From VAYN01 sp963702075 (GTDB taxonomy: Bacteria; Actinomycetota; Thermoleophilia; Solirubrobacterales; 70-9): a DNA stretch of 64,000 nucleotides. A program made the translations under genes and the position numbers. This document shows, piece by piece, positions 14,749-31,049 of the stretch (positions within the stretch are counted from its first letter, which is position 1; the number at the start of each line of letters is the position of its first letter). The DNA is taken from NCBI GenBank assembly GCA_963702075.1, contig OY969703.1, positions 1,674,001-1,738,000 on the forward strand, read 5' to 3'. The notes under the pieces were generated by a model. That model saw only the letters and a program-made list of their open reading frames with translations. It was not told where the DNA came from and made no database searches.

Positions 14749-15729
14749 ATGGATCAGGTCGAGTTGATTTGGCGAAACGGCGAGTTCCTTCCCTGGGAGG
14801 ATGCCCAAACCCACGTGCTGAGCCACGGGCTGCACTACGGGACGGGCGTTTTCGAGGGCATTCGCTGTTACGAGACCGCCCGCGGGCCGGCGATCTTCCG
14901 CCACCACGACCACCTCGACCGGCTCGAAAAGTCTGCCGAGCTCTACTACCTGGAGCTGCCGTATTCGATCGAGGAGATCCGCCAGGCGACGCATGAGCTG
15001 CTGCGCCGCAACGACCTGCGTTCCGCCTACATCCGGCCGCTCGCCTACCGCGGCTACGGCAGCCTCGGCCTCTACGCCAAAGACGCCCCGATCGACCTGA
15101 TCATCGCCGCCTTCCCCTGGGGCGCCTACCTCGGCGAGGAGAGCAAGAATGGCGGCATCCGCGCCAAGGTCTCGAGCTGGCGCCGGATCAGTCCGGGTGG
15201 CTCGATCCCGCACGCCAAGGCCTCGGGCTCCTACCTCAACTCGATCCTCGCCAAGACCGAGTCGCACAACGCCGGCTACGACGAGGCGATCCTGCTCGAC
15301 GAACGCGGCTTCGTCTGCGAGGGCTCGGGCGAGAACATCTTCGTCGTCCGCGACGACCAGATCCTGACGCCGCCGCACGTCGCCTCGATCCTCGACGGGA
15401 TCAACCGCAAATCGGTGATCCAGATCGCCCGCGACCTCGGCTACACCGTGGTCGAGCGGGACATCGCCCGGGCCGAGCTCTACCTGGCCGACGAGGTGTT
15501 CCTCACCGGCACCGCGGCGGAGCTGGTGCCGGTGCGCGAGATCGACGACCACCCGCTCGGCGCGGCCGGTGAGATCACCCGCCAGGTCCAGGCGAAGTTC
15601 GAAGACGCGCTCTACGGCCGCGCCGAGGAGTACCTGGAGTGGCTGGACTTCGTCGAGCTTCCCACCACCAACGACTCCCCAGGGGAGTCCGGCTCCGAGT
15701 CGATCGGGCGAATTACCCCCGCCGCCTAA
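14749..15729 (+). CDS. ilvE: Branched-chain amino acid aminotransferase
   Basis: A 326-residue class IV PLP aminotransferase that interconverts leucine, isoleucine and valine with their 2-oxo acids. The N-terminal HGLHYGTGVFEGIRCY and the PLP lysine in PHAKASGSYLNSILAK are characteristic, as are GSGENIFVV and FLTGTAAELVPV. The ATG at 14749 is placed 8 nt after a CATAAT box. It lies 80 nt upstream of citramalate synthase, in keeping with isoleucine synthesis. A D-amino-acid or 4-amino-4-deoxychorismate enzyme of the same fold is less likely given these motifs. Confidence 0.94.
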   Translation: MDQVELIWRNGEFLPWEDAQTHVLSHGLHYGTGVFEGIRCYETARGPAIFRHHDHLDRLEKSAELYYLELPYSIEEIRQATHELLRRNDLRSAYIRPLAYRGYGSLGLYAKDAPIDLIIAAFPWGAYLGEESKNGGIRAKVSSWRRISPGGSIPHAKASGSYLNSILAKTESHNAGYDEAILLDERGFVCEGSGENIFVVRDDQILTPPHVASILDGINRKSVIQIARDLGYTVVERDIARAELYLADEVFLTGTAAELVPVREIDDHPLGAAGEITRQVQAKFEDALYGRAEEYLEWLDFVELPTTNDSPGESGSESIGRITPAA

Positions 15730-15809
15730 GCGGCCGGCGCGGCACGCCCGCGCACGCCGGGGCCGACAGGCCCCACCCGATCTTCTTCGACTCGAAAGGC
15801 AGTGAGCAG

Positions 15810-17359
<1,550 letters not shown>

Positions 17360-17363
<4 letters not shown>

Positions 17364-18499
17364 GTTCTCATAACCAACATATTCCTCTCGCCCAGCCGGA
17401 TCTTGGCCCGCGCGAGGAGGAATTAGTCCTGGAGGTGCTGCGGTCCGGCCAACTCTCCTTGGGGCCGATAGGAGAGCGCTTCGAGCGCGAGTTCGCCGCC
17501 TGGCTCGGGGTCGAGGACGCGGTGATGGTCTCCAGCGGCACCTCCGCCCTGCACCTCGGTGTGCGGATGCTGGGCTGGGACGATGGCGACGAGGTCGTGA
17601 CCAGCCCCTTCAGCTTCGTCGCCTCCGCCAACTGCCTGCTGTACGAGGGCGCGAGACCGGTTTTCGCCGACGTCGAGGAGGAGACTCTCGACCTCGACCC
17701 CGCTGCGGCCGCCGAGGCGGTGGCGGAGAAGACCGTCGGCCTGCTGCCGGTCCACATCTTCGGCTACCCGGCGGCGTTGCCCGCGCTGGAGGCGCTGGCG
17801 CAGCGGCACGGCCTCGGCATCCTCGAGGACGCCTGCGAGGCGCTCGGCGCGGTGGACTCAGACGGACGTAAAGTCGGCGCCCGCGGCAACCTCGCCACCT
17901 TCGCCTTCTACGCCAACAAGCAGATGACGACGGGGGAGGGGGGCATGATCGTCCCCCGCGACGCGGATGAGGCAGCGCGCCTGCGTTCGGAGCGCAACCA
18001 GGGCCGCGCCGTCGACATGGGCTGGCTCGACCACGACCGTCTCGGCTTCAACTACCGCCTCTCCGACCTCGCCGCCGCCCTCGGCGTCGCCCAGGTCGAG
18101 AAGCTCGACTCGCTGCTCGAGCGCCGCGCCGCGGTGGCGCGGGCCTACGAGGAGCGGCTCGGCGGTATCGAGGGCCTGCGGACGCCGATCGCCGGTCACG
18201 GCAGCGAAGTCCGCAGCTGGTTCGTCTACACCGTCCGCCTGCCGCAGGGCGCCGACCGCGACGCGACGATCGACCGCCTCGCCGAGCGCGGCATTGCCTC
18301 CAAGGCCTATCTGCCGTGCATCCACCTCTTCCCGCACCTGCGCGAGCTCGGCTACCGCGAGGGCCAGTTCCCGGTCGCCGAAGCCGCTGCCGCGGACTCG
18401 CTGGCGCTGCCGTTCTTCCCGGCGATGGGCGAGGGGCAGGTGGACCGTGTCTGCCAGGAGCTCGCCGCGGCCCTCGGCCAGGCGCCGCTCCCGGCATAA
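17360..18499 (+). CDS. DegT/DnrJ/EryC1/StrS-family aminotransferase
   Basis: A 379-residue PLP enzyme of the sugar-aminotransferase type. The opening IPLAQPDLGPREEELVLEVL, the VSSGTSALHLGVRMLG motif and the PLP lysine in FYANKQMTTGEGG are typical. In the family these enzymes aminate nucleotide-linked keto-sugars for cell-surface glycans or antibiotics. No other sugar gene is nearby; the GTG start overlaps the cimA stop (GTGA) so it is coupled to isoleucine synthesis instead. That makes the true substrate uncertain. Confidence 0.85.
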
Positions 18500-18500
18500 T
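18495..18500 (+). promoter_or_regulatory. -10-like box CATAAT before argH
   Basis: CATAAT overlaps the stop codon of the DegT gene and ends 10 nt before the argH ATG. No Shine-Dalgarno sequence is present, so argH could be made from a leaderless message. Confidence 0.4.
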
Positions 18501-18510
18501 CGCCGCCCCG

Positions 18511-19898
<1,388 letters not shown>

Positions 19899-19902
<4 letters not shown>

Positions 19903-20468
19903 CGCGCCTCGAGCGCGACTTCTTTGACCGTGGGGTTCACGCGGTCGCCCGTGACCTGATCGGCTGCACGCTGCTCTATGAAGGCTGCGGCGGCGTCATC
20001 GTCGAGACCGAGAGCTACGAGGCCGACGATCCCGCCTGTCACGCCTACGTCGGCCTGACCGAGCGCACCAGGGTCCTTTTCGGCCCGCCCGGCTATGCCT
20101 ACGTCTACCTCTCCTACGGGATCCACAGTCTGCTGAACGCGGTCGCCGAACCCGAGGGGGAGGCGGCAGCGGTGCTGATCCGGGCGTTGGAGCCGACCCA
20201 CGAAGTCGAGTTGATGCGCGAGCGACGGCGGGTGAGGTCCGATTTCGACCTCTGCTCGGGGCCCGGCAAGCTAACCGAGGCACTTGGGATCGACCTCGGT
20301 GACAACGAGCGCGACCTTTCTCAGGAGCCCTTCCTGATCGCGCCGCCGGAGGGCGAGCAGCCGGAGATCGTCACCGGCCCGCGGATCGGCATCACCAAAG
20401 CGGTCGATAACCCCTGGCGGTTCTGTGCCGCCGGAAACCGCAACGTCTCGCGGCCGCGACCGAGCTAA
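19899..20468 (+). CDS. 3-methyladenine DNA glycosylase (AAG/MPG family), CTG start
   Basis: A 189-residue base-excision enzyme that removes alkylated purines such as 3-methyladenine. Family marks are LIGCTLLYEGCGGVIVETES, ACHAYVGLTERTRVLFGPPG, AYVYLSYGIHSLLNAV and SGPGKLTEALGI; the Glu in ETESYEADD is the likely catalytic residue. The frame has no ATG, GTG or TTG before the conserved N-terminus; CTG at 19899-19901 overlaps the argH stop as CTGA, and AGGAGGAG (19886-19893) lies 5 nt before it. I therefore place the start at CTG. Its stop overlaps the converging PBP stop by 4 nt. Confidence 0.85.
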
Positions 20469-22759
20469 CCAGCCGTAACGCCGCCGCCACCGCCGGCGGG
20501 CGCGGCTTCTTCAGGCGCGGGTTCCGGCGTGCCTTCTTCGGGTGCCGCTCCTTCGGGTTCGGGCGTTTCGACCGGCCCGGGTTCGGCTTCGCCGCCGCCC
20601 GTTTCCGGTTCGACCGGCGCTTCGTATTCGCCTTCGCCTTCGGTTTCCGGCGCTTCGTATTCGTATTCGCCCGCTTCGCCGCTGCCCCCGGATTCGCTTT
20701 CTTCCCCGGCTTCCTTGGCCGCTTTCCGCGCCGCCCTTTCAGCCGCGTGTTCGGCCTGGATTTCCTGCCAGGCGGAGATCACGCTGGCCCAGATCAGGGC
20801 CGGGAAGGTGCCGCCCATCACCGGACCCCCGTTATAGAGCGTCGTCATCGGCGTCGTCGAGTCGGGGTAGCCGACCCAGACGCAGGCGGTCACTTCGTCG
20901 CCGACGCCGCCGCAGAACCAGGCGTCGCCGTTGTTCTCGGTCGTTCCCGTCTTGCCCCACTGGCCTTCGACGCCGATCTGGGCGTTGGTGCCGGTGCCGC
21001 CGGAGACGACGGTTTCGAGGATGCTCTTCGCTTCTTCGATCTTTTCCTGGTCGAAGACCTGGTGGTGGATCGAGTCGTTGTCGCCGCCCTTGATCACCTC
21101 CCCGTCCTGGTTCGCCACTTCGGTGTAGGAGACGGGGCTGTCGCCGGGCCGCGGCGCCAGGGTGCCGCTGATGCGGTCGCCATTGTTGCCGATCGTGCTG
21201 TAGGCGTAGGCCCAGCCGAGCGGGGTGGCGCCTTCTTTGAGGCCGCCGAGGACCATCGCCGGGTTGGTCGAGATCGGGTCGTCGTAGCCGGCTTTGTGGA
21301 TCGTCGAGGCGATCGAGCGGGTGCGGTCCTCGACCGTCTTGCCTTCCAGGCCTTCGAGGCCGAGGGCGGCGTAGATCGAGTTGTCCGAGTAGGTCGTCGC
21401 GCAGATGATGCTGCAGGAGCCGAGGTAGGAGTCCTCGTCGTTGGAGACTTCGAAGACTTCGTTGCCGTGCTTGCCGAAGTGGAAGGTCCGGTGTTCGGAG
21501 GGGTAGACGGTTTCGGGTGAGATCCCCTCTTCCAGCGCCGTGATCAGGGTGAAGGGCTTGATCGAGGAGCCCGGCTGGCGGTGGCCCTGGGTCGCCAGGT
21601 TGAACGGCTTGGTGGCGAAGTCCGGACCGCCGACCATCGCCTTGATCCCGGCGTTGTGGTTGTCGATCACGACCACCGATGCGGTCGCCGGCGAGTACCC
21701 GAGGTAGCTGTTGACCGCTTCTTCGGCTGCTTCCTGCAACTGCAGGTCCAGCGTCGCCTTGACTTTGAGGCCGCCGAAAAATGCCTTGGAGGCCCCGTAG
21801 CGTTCGACCAGCTGCTGGCGCAGGTAGGCGGTGAAGTAGGGGGCCCGGGAGTCGAGGGTGGGAGGTTCGATGCTGCTCGGCGCCGGCAGCGCTTTCTGCT
21901 GGCCTTCGAGCATCTGCGCTTCGGAGATGTAGCCCTGCTGCTCCATTTTTTCCAGCACCAGGTTGCGGCGGCCGAGCGTGTTTTCGGGGTAGACCTTGGG
22001 GTCGAAGGCCGAGGGGGAGGCGATGATCCCGGCCAGGGTTGCCGCCTCCCAGGGGTCGAGGACCGAAGCGCAGGGTTCCGAGGGGGTGCCGCAGCCGGGG
22101 TGGGCGGCGCCGAAGTAGGTGCGGGCGGCGGCCTCGATCCCGTAGGCCCCCTCGCCGAAGTAGATCGTGTTCAGGTACTCGGTGAGGATTTTTTCCTTGC
22201 TCCAGTGCTTCTCGAGGCGGTAGGCGAGCGCCGCCTCGCGGAACTTCTCCAGCACGGTGCGGCTGCCTTCGGCTTCGAGCGCGTTCTTGACGAACTGCTC
22301 GGTGATCGTCGAGGCGCCCTGCTGGGCGCTGCCGCTGACGATGTCGCTGACCAGGGCGCGGCCGATCCCGCGGAAGTCGACGCCGTTGTGTTCGTAGAAG
22401 CGAGCGTCCTCGATCGAGACCACCGCGTTCTTGACGTTGGGGGAGATCTGTCCCGAGCTGAGGAGGATTTTGTTCTGGTCGCTGGTCAGGGTCCCGATCG
22501 GTTCCCCGTTGGCGTCGTAGACCTCGCTGTTCTTCGAAGCCTTGTACTGGGCGAAGTTGTAGATCGCCGGCAGATCCTGCGAGATCGCGGCCATCATCCC
22601 GAAGATCATCGAGACCACGGCGAGGACGCCGAGCCCGAGCAGGACGAAGAGCACGCGCAGCTTCTTCAGCCGCGGTTTGGCGGGCTGGGGCGGGGAGGTC
22701 AGAGGGGCGGGCGGAACTTCGCCGCCGCTTTGCCGGCGCTTTAGTCCTAGGACGGCCAT
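20465..22759 (-). CDS. Class A penicillin-binding protein (transglycosylase/transpeptidase)
   Basis: A 764-residue bifunctional peptidoglycan synthase. A cytosolic proline-rich N-terminus leads to one membrane span (about residues 34-60). The transglycosylase domain shows EDARFYEHNGVDFRGIGRAL with its catalytic Glu and ASTITEQFVKN. The transpeptidase domain has the serine motif GSSIKPF, YSDNSIYAAL (SxN) and WGKTGTTE (KTG). The tail of some 90 residues is Glu/Gly/Pro-rich. It starts divergently from tyrS and converges on the glycosylase gene. Class A PBPs polymerise and cross-link lipid II outside the membrane. Confidence 0.93.
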   Translation of the reverse strand: MAVLGLKRRQSGGEVPPAPLTSPPQPAKPRLKKLRVLFVLLGLGVLAVVSMIFGMMAAISQDLPAIYNFAQYKASKNSEVYDANGEPIGTLTSDQNKILLSSGQISPNVKNAVVSIEDARFYEHNGVDFRGIGRALVSDIVSGSAQQGASTITEQFVKNALEAEGSRTVLEKFREAALAYRLEKHWSKEKILTEYLNTIYFGEGAYGIEAAARTYFGAAHPGCGTPSEPCASVLDPWEAATLAGIIASPSAFDPKVYPENTLGRRNLVLEKMEQQGYISEAQMLEGQQKALPAPSSIEPPTLDSRAPYFTAYLRQQLVERYGASKAFFGGLKVKATLDLQLQEAAEEAVNSYLGYSPATASVVVIDNHNAGIKAMVGGPDFATKPFNLATQGHRQPGSSIKPFTLITALEEGISPETVYPSEHRTFHFGKHGNEVFEVSNDEDSYLGSCSIICATTYSDNSIYAALGLEGLEGKTVEDRTRSIASTIHKAGYDDPISTNPAMVLGGLKEGATPLGWAYAYSTIGNNGDRISGTLAPRPGDSPVSYTEVANQDGEVIKGGDNDSIHHQVFDQEKIEEAKSILETVVSGGTGTNAQIGVEGQWGKTGTTENNGDAWFCGGVGDEVTACVWVGYPDSTTPMTTLYNGGPVMGGTFPALIWASVISAWQEIQAEHAAERAARKAAKEAGEESESGGSGEAGEYEYEAPETEGEGEYEAPVEPETGGGEAEPGPVETPEPEGAAPEEGTPEPAPEEAAPAGGGGGVTAG

Positions 22760-22812
22760 CGAGAAGGGAACCGCTGCGACGTGGCTGGGCCCGTCGCGCG
22801 GAGGCGGCAGTC

Positions 22813-22818
22813 TAGCAT
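22813..22818 (+). promoter_or_regulatory. -10-like box TAGCAT, leaderless start of tyrS
   Basis: TAGCAT ends 7 nt before the GTG start at 22826; the gap TGCCGCC has no Shine-Dalgarno sequence. Confidence 0.4.
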
Positions 22819-22825
22819 TGCCGCC

Positions 22826-23986
22826 GTGCCGGACCTGACGCGAAACGCCGTCGACGTGCTGCCCGAGGGGCGGCTAGCGGAGCAGCTGCAGAGCGGCAAA
22901 CCTCTGCGGGTGAAGCTCGGGATCGACCCGACCACGGCCGACATCCACCTCGGCCACACGGTCGTCCTGGAGAAGCTGGCCGAGTTCCAGCGGGCCGGCC
23001 ACACCGTCGTCCTGATCATCGGCGACTTCACCGCGCAGGTCGGCGATCCAAGTGGCCGCTCGGCCACGCGGCCGGTGCCGACGGCGGCGGAGATCGAGGA
23101 GAACGCCGCCACCTACCAGGAGCAGGCCTTCAAGATCCTCGACCGCGAGCAGACCGAGGTCCGCCGCAACAGCGAGTGGCTGCGGATGGCGCCGGAGGCA
23201 CTGCTGGGCCTGCTGGCGCAGACGACGGTGGCGCGGCTACTCGAGCGCGACGATTTCCAGAGGCGGATGGCGGCGAGCAAGCCGGTCGCGGCGTTGGAGC
23301 TGCTCTATCCCTTGCTGCAGGGCTACGACTCGGTAGCCGTTGAGGCCGACGTCGAGCTCGGCGGCACCGACCAGAAGTTCAACCTGCTCTTCGGGCGCGA
23401 CGTCCAGACCGCCTACGGCCAGGCGCCGCAGTCGATCATGACCCTGCCGATCCTCGTGGGAACCGACGGCGAGCGGAAGATGAGCAAGTCGCTCGGCAAC
23501 TACGTCGGCGTCACCGACCCGCCGGAGGAGATGTTCGGCAAGCTGATGAGCATCCCCGACGAGGCGATGGCCGAGTACTACCGGCTGTTGTTGGGCGCCG
23601 AGCAGCCGCAGGGCCCGCCGAACGAGGCCAAGCGGGAGCTGGGGCGGCGGATCGTCGATCGCTTCCACGGCAAGGGCGCGGGGGCGGTGGCCGAGGAGCA
23701 GTTCAACCGGGTCTTCGTGCGGCGCTCGGCGCCGGCGGAGATGCCCGAGGTGGGGCTCGGGGAGTACCGGGCCGACGGCGATGGCCTCGTCCACCTGCCG
23801 CGCCTGATCGCCGGTGCCTTCGGCCTCAGCAGCAGCGAGGGCAGGCGCCTGATCCAGCAGGGCGGGGTCAAGCTCGACGGGGAGGCGGTGCCCGCAGAGC
23901 CCCTGGACCTCGCAGTCGATAGTCTCGACGGACGCGTGCTGCAGGTAGGGAAGCGGCGCTTCTGTCGCCTTAGGGCCACCCCCTAG
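22826..23986 (+). CDS. tyrS: Tyrosine--tRNA ligase
   Basis: A 386-residue class I aminoacyl-tRNA synthetase that charges tRNA-Tyr. The HIGH-like signature is DPTTADIHLGHTVVL and the second signature is KMSKSLGN. A C-terminal S4 RNA-binding domain (FGLSSSEGRRLIQQGGVKLD) completes the protein. The GTG at 22826 opens VPDLTRNAVDVLPEG and lies 7 nt after a TAGCAT box. This is the shorter TyrZ-like form with KMSKS rather than KFGKT. The stop codon overlaps the -35 box of the rRNA promoter. Confidence 0.95.
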   Translation: MPDLTRNAVDVLPEGRLAEQLQSGKPLRVKLGIDPTTADIHLGHTVVLEKLAEFQRAGHTVVLIIGDFTAQVGDPSGRSATRPVPTAAEIEENAATYQEQAFKILDREQTEVRRNSEWLRMAPEALLGLLAQTTVARLLERDDFQRRMAASKPVAALELLYPLLQGYDSVAVEADVELGGTDQKFNLLFGRDVQTAYGQAPQSIMTLPILVGTDGERKMSKSLGNYVGVTDPPEEMFGKLMSIPDEAMAEYYRLLLGAEQPQGPPNEAKRELGRRIVDRFHGKGAGAVAEEQFNRVFVRRSAPAEMPEVGLGEYRADGDGLVHLPRLIAGAFGLSSSEGRRLIQQGGVKLDGEAVPAEPLDLAVDSLDGRVLQVGKRRFCRLRATP

Positions 23987-24012
23987 GCAAACCTCCCTGC
24001 AAGCGCTATACT
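23984..24012 (+). promoter_or_regulatory. Promoter of the rRNA operon
   Basis: A -35-like TAGGCA (23984-23989) and a good -10 box TATACT (24007-24012) are separated by 17 nt. Transcription would start near 24019, about 245 nt before 16S. The leader contains one arm (24095-24109) of the 16S processing stem. Confidence 0.6.
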
Positions 24013-24263
24013 CCTTCGTCCTTCTGGGGTTGCCTCGGCGACTCCCGAGCGTTGAGAGCGGCGAATCCCGCCGTAGAAGGCGCAGCGGTCTTTGAAAACT
24101 GAGCAGCGTGCATCTCCGCGGACCAATGGTCTGCGGAATGTTCAGCCCGACCCATTCGGTGCGCCAGCGTGCCGGATGGTTTTGATTTACCTCGTCATGT
24201 CGGTCGTCGTATTTGTGTACTCGACGGCCACTGAGATATGACAGGCTCTCTGTAGAAGTACAT

Positions 24264-25808
<1,545 letters not shown>

Positions 25809-26022
25809 CTAGGGAGATTTCTCTAGAACGTCGACCGGGCTCATGCCACCAGCATGCTGGTGGAGAAACGCTGCTCAGTTTTGAGAGACCTCCCACGGAG
25901 ACCCCGTGGGTGCGCCTCGGTGGACCTTGAAAACTGCACAAGGCCAAAAATCAGATCCGCGCGACGCGGATCTGAGGGTATTTAATTATCGATCCACACA
26001 CTTATGTGAGTGGGTCGCTCAC
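25809..26022 (+). other. 16S-23S spacer without tRNA
   Basis: The spacer is about 214 nt and holds no tRNA-Ile or tRNA-Ala. It contains the 3' arm of the 16S processing stem (25868-25882) and the 5' arm of the 23S stem (25926-25942), which pairs with 29039-29055 with a single G-U pair. A CAGATCCGCGCGACGCGGATCTG hairpin-type palindrome (arms near 25951-25972) also lies here. Confidence 0.8.
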
Positions 26023-29021
<2,999 letters not shown>

Positions 29022-29082
29022 ATTTATTACCCTGAGGTCTTGTGCGGTTTTCAAGCTCCACCGGGCGTTGCGTCTCGCAATA

Positions 29083-29201
29083 TTCCGGTGGCGCATAGCG
29101 AGTGGGAAACACCTCTTCCCATTCCGAACAGAGCAGTTAAGCCACTCTGCGCCGATGGTACTTGGGGGGAAACCTCCTGGGAGAGTAGGTCGCCGCCGGT
29201 T
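29083..29201 (+). rRNA. rrf: 5S ribosomal RNA
   Basis: About 119 nt. The closing helix pairs CCGGTGGCG near the 5' end with CGCCGCCGG near the 3' end. Internal marks are CATTCCGAACAGAGCAGTTAAG and GCGCCGATGGTACTTGG. It ends 10 nt before a large nested hairpin that probably ends the operon. Confidence 0.95.
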
Positions 29202-29210
29202 CTTCTTTGA

Positions 29211-29373
29211 GCGGTTCGGGCCAGGAATTGGCGCGGGCTGCGGCGTCCCAGTAGTGGCGCGCTACGGCACCGTCGAGCGGCTTGCGTAGCGCTGCTACGC
29301 GGCGCCGCTCGCCGCTACCGGATCGCTTGCTACTGGAACGCCTCGCTCTCCGTCAATTCCTGGCCCGAACCGC
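29211..29373. repeat. Large nested inverted repeat after the rRNA operon
   Basis: The 20-nt arm 29211-29230 is the exact reverse complement of 29354-29373. Inside are CCAGTAG (29248-29254) with CTACTGG (29330-29336), GAGCGGC (29275-29281) with GCCGCTC (29304-29310), and GCGTAGC (29284-29290) with GCTACGC (29294-29300). The whole 163 nt can fold as one long, multiply interrupted hairpin. It may be the rrn terminator, a palindromic repeat, or both. No T-run follows. Confidence 0.75.
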
Positions 29374-29629
29374 GGGTGAAGTAGATATTCCACCAGCGGA
29401 CAGCAAGGTTTCTCATTGCCTTTTACTGTGCGGCCTCGTCGACTATTTCACGGGGTGATGCCGTGAGCTTCGGGCCGGCAATCAAGGCTGCGATCGAGCG
29501 CCAAGGAACGGGATGTTGCCGAGCAGTGATTGTCGGAAGGGCCGACGGCGAGACCAACAACCTTGGCGTCTTCCTGCATCTTGATGGGAGATCCTCTGAC
29601 GACCAGAAAGGCTCGTGTTAAGGGTCTAG

Positions 29630-29878
29630 CTACGGGCGCAGGACGAAGGGGCGATCGGCTTCCCGCCGCCGCAGGCTCGAGCGGGCAGGGGTGCTGCTGC
29701 TCGTGCGGCGGCGGGTTTCGCACTGGCTCGGAGACGTTCTCCCAACGGGCTCTAGGCCGTACTCGCCGAGCGTGGCGAAGTCGATCATCAGGTCGACGGC
29801 ATCGGTCAGCCGTGCGCTTAGTTTTTTCGTTGAATCGAACATAAGTTCGTACAAGGTAAAGGGGCCTTCGGACGCCAC
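29630..29878 (-). pseudogene. Possible remnant of a minus-strand gene
   Basis: The first 40 or so residues look like real protein (FTLYELMFDSTKKLSARLTD), while the rest becomes compositionally biased, as after a frameshift. A second overlapping minus frame (29448-29891) carries proline-rich sequence and could be the continuation. No family is recognised, no ribosome site is clear, and the call is weak. Confidence 0.2.
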
Positions 29879-29913
29879 TCGGGATTTGCAAGCTCTTTTG
29901 CAGGACTACCCGA

Positions 29914-29975
29914 AAAGCCCTGGAAATATGCAGTTTCAGGGCATGTCGCGGAGCTACTGCCGTGAGTAGCTCCGC
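29914..29975 (-). terminator. Hairpins downstream of the alpha/beta hydrolase gene
   Basis: Read on the minus strand, GCGGAGCTACT (29975-29965) pairs with its complement at 29958-29948 around a 6-nt loop, 14 nt after the stop. Next, GCCCTG and CAGGGC form a second hairpin followed by TTTT. The second looks like an intrinsic terminator. Confidence 0.5.
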
Positions 29976-29989
29976 AAACCCCAGAAGCG

Positions 29990-31003
29990 CTATTCGGCAA
30001 CGTCCCTGCGAGAGCTTTGCTGTGACCGGGGGTCACGCTCCGTGACGTCGCGCACAGAAGACCCTACCTGTTTTTCGGCCCCTTGTGCAAACCGGAGCAC
30101 CAGCTGGGCCGTCTCCCGTGGTTTCTCGACGTTGGGCGAGTGGCCCGCCCCCTGGATCAGGTGGACCTGGGCGCTGGGGACGGCACGCTTGTACTGCGCG
30201 AGCGCCCGCTGCGGGTCGTTGACGATCTGCTCTTCGGCGCCCATTAGGACCATCAGCGGCTTGCCCGCTTGCTTCATCCGCTGGTCGAGCGACTCTTCGT
30301 TCAGGAAGTCGTCGACGCCTTCGGGCGATTCGTCGTAGGCGGTGTAGGTAAGCCGCTTCACGTCCTCAACGAAGGCGTCTGGGACGTCGTAGCCGGGAGC
30401 GAAGGCGACGCCGAGACCGTCGCGGATCGAGAAGTCGGGCTTGACCCGCCACAGCGCCTCGCCGAGGACTGGCTTGAAGGCGAGGCCGGCGATGAAGCCG
30501 AGGTCGCCATAGGAGTTGTCGGGCGGCATGTCGACGATCGCCGCCCGGCCGACAAGTTGAGGATGTTCTTGGGCGAGCGCAACGGTGACGGCGCCGCCCA
30601 GCGAGTGGCCGACCACCTCGGCGCCCCGGACGTGCAGCCGTTCGAGCGCCTCGCTCACCACCAGCGCCTGGTTCTGCGGCGTGTAGCCGGACCCTGGCTT
30701 TTCGGAGCCGCCGTGGCCGAGCAGGTCGACCGCGATCACCCGGTGCTTGCGTTCGAGCATCGGCAGCATCCCGTCCCACCAGTCGATCGCGCAGCTGAAG
30801 CAGTGGACGAGGACGATCGGCGAGCCGGTGCGCGGCCCTCGTTCGAGCACCTGCAGCTCGCCATCGGGCAGGTCGAGGATGCGGCCGCCGGGCACGGTGA
30901 CGTGAGCGGCCTCGGTCTCTCCGTCGAGAATCAAGGCGTTGACGACGAGCAGCGCCGCAAGCGCCAGAATCACGCCGATCCCGATCGTCCACCGTCTCCT
31001 CAT
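29990..31003 (-). CDS. Membrane-anchored alpha/beta hydrolase
   Basis: A 337-residue hydrolase. One N-terminal hydrophobic segment (IGVILALAALLVVNALIL) acts as anchor or signal. The fold is shown by LVHCFSCAIDWW (oxyanion region), the nucleophile elbow VGHSLGGAVTV, and the C-terminal histidine in IQGAGHSPNVEKP; the acid is probably in LMGAEEQIVNDP. Substrate cannot be deduced. It is divergent from murA and its -10 box overlaps the murA one. The tail of about 30 residues after the last motif is Arg/Ser/Asp-rich. Confidence 0.85.
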   Translation of the reverse strand: MRRRWTIGIGVILALAALLVVNALILDGETEAAHVTVPGGRILDLPDGELQVLERGPRTGSPIVLVHCFSCAIDWWDGMLPMLERKHRVIAVDLLGHGGSEKPGSGYTPQNQALVVSEALERLHVRGAEVVGHSLGGAVTVALAQEHPQLVGRAAIVDMPPDNSYGDLGFIAGLAFKPVLGEALWRVKPDFSIRDGLGVAFAPGYDVPDAFVEDVKRLTYTAYDESPEGVDDFLNEESLDQRMKQAGKPLMVLMGAEEQIVNDPQRALAQYKRAVPSAQVHLIQGAGHSPNVEKPRETAQLVLRFAQGAEKQVGSSVRDVTERDPRSQQSSRRDVAE

Positions 31004-31013
31004 GACCGCTCGT

Positions 31014-31020
31014 TACCCTA
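31014..31020. promoter_or_regulatory. Shared palindromic -10 region of murA and the hydrolase gene
   Basis: TACCCT (31014-31019, plus) and TAGGGT (31020-31015, minus) overlap almost completely and lie 6 nt before a GTG at 31026 and 11 nt before the hydrolase ATG. Only one direction can be bound at a time. Confidence 0.35.
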
Positions 31021-31025
31021 GCCGC

Positions 31026-31049
31026 GTGAGCATGGAGCGAACAAGCTGA
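31026..31049 (+). CDS. Possible 7-codon upstream ORF coupled to murA
   Basis: GTG AGC ATG GAG CGA ACA AGC TGA encodes MSMERTS and its stop overlaps the murA start as TGATG. The GTG lies 6 nt after the -10-like TACCCT, so it could be read from a leaderless message and hand the ribosome to murA. It could equally be plain 5' UTR with GGAG as a distant ribosome site. Confidence 0.3.
   Translation: MSMERTS

Larger units (their letters stand above)
29374..29989. other. 616-bp stretch without a convincing gene
   Basis: Base composition is lower in GC and codon patterns are poor in all frames. On the minus strand a frame from 29878 starts plausibly (LYELMFDSTKKLSARLTDAV, DLMIDFATLGEYGLEP) but then degrades to Arg/Ser-rich noise, and adjacent frames hold other protein-like pieces. 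A decayed gene is possible. Two hairpins near 29917-29975 lie just after the hydrolase gene. Confidence 0.4.

Noticed and set aside
25809..26022. tRNA genes in the 16S-23S spacer
   Set aside because: No cloverleaf-like sequence or CCA-end pattern is found; only processing-stem arms are present.
29448..29891. 147-residue minus-strand protein
   Set aside because: Composition is Pro/Arg/Ser-rich with no recognisable domain or ribosome site; kept only as possible gene decay.
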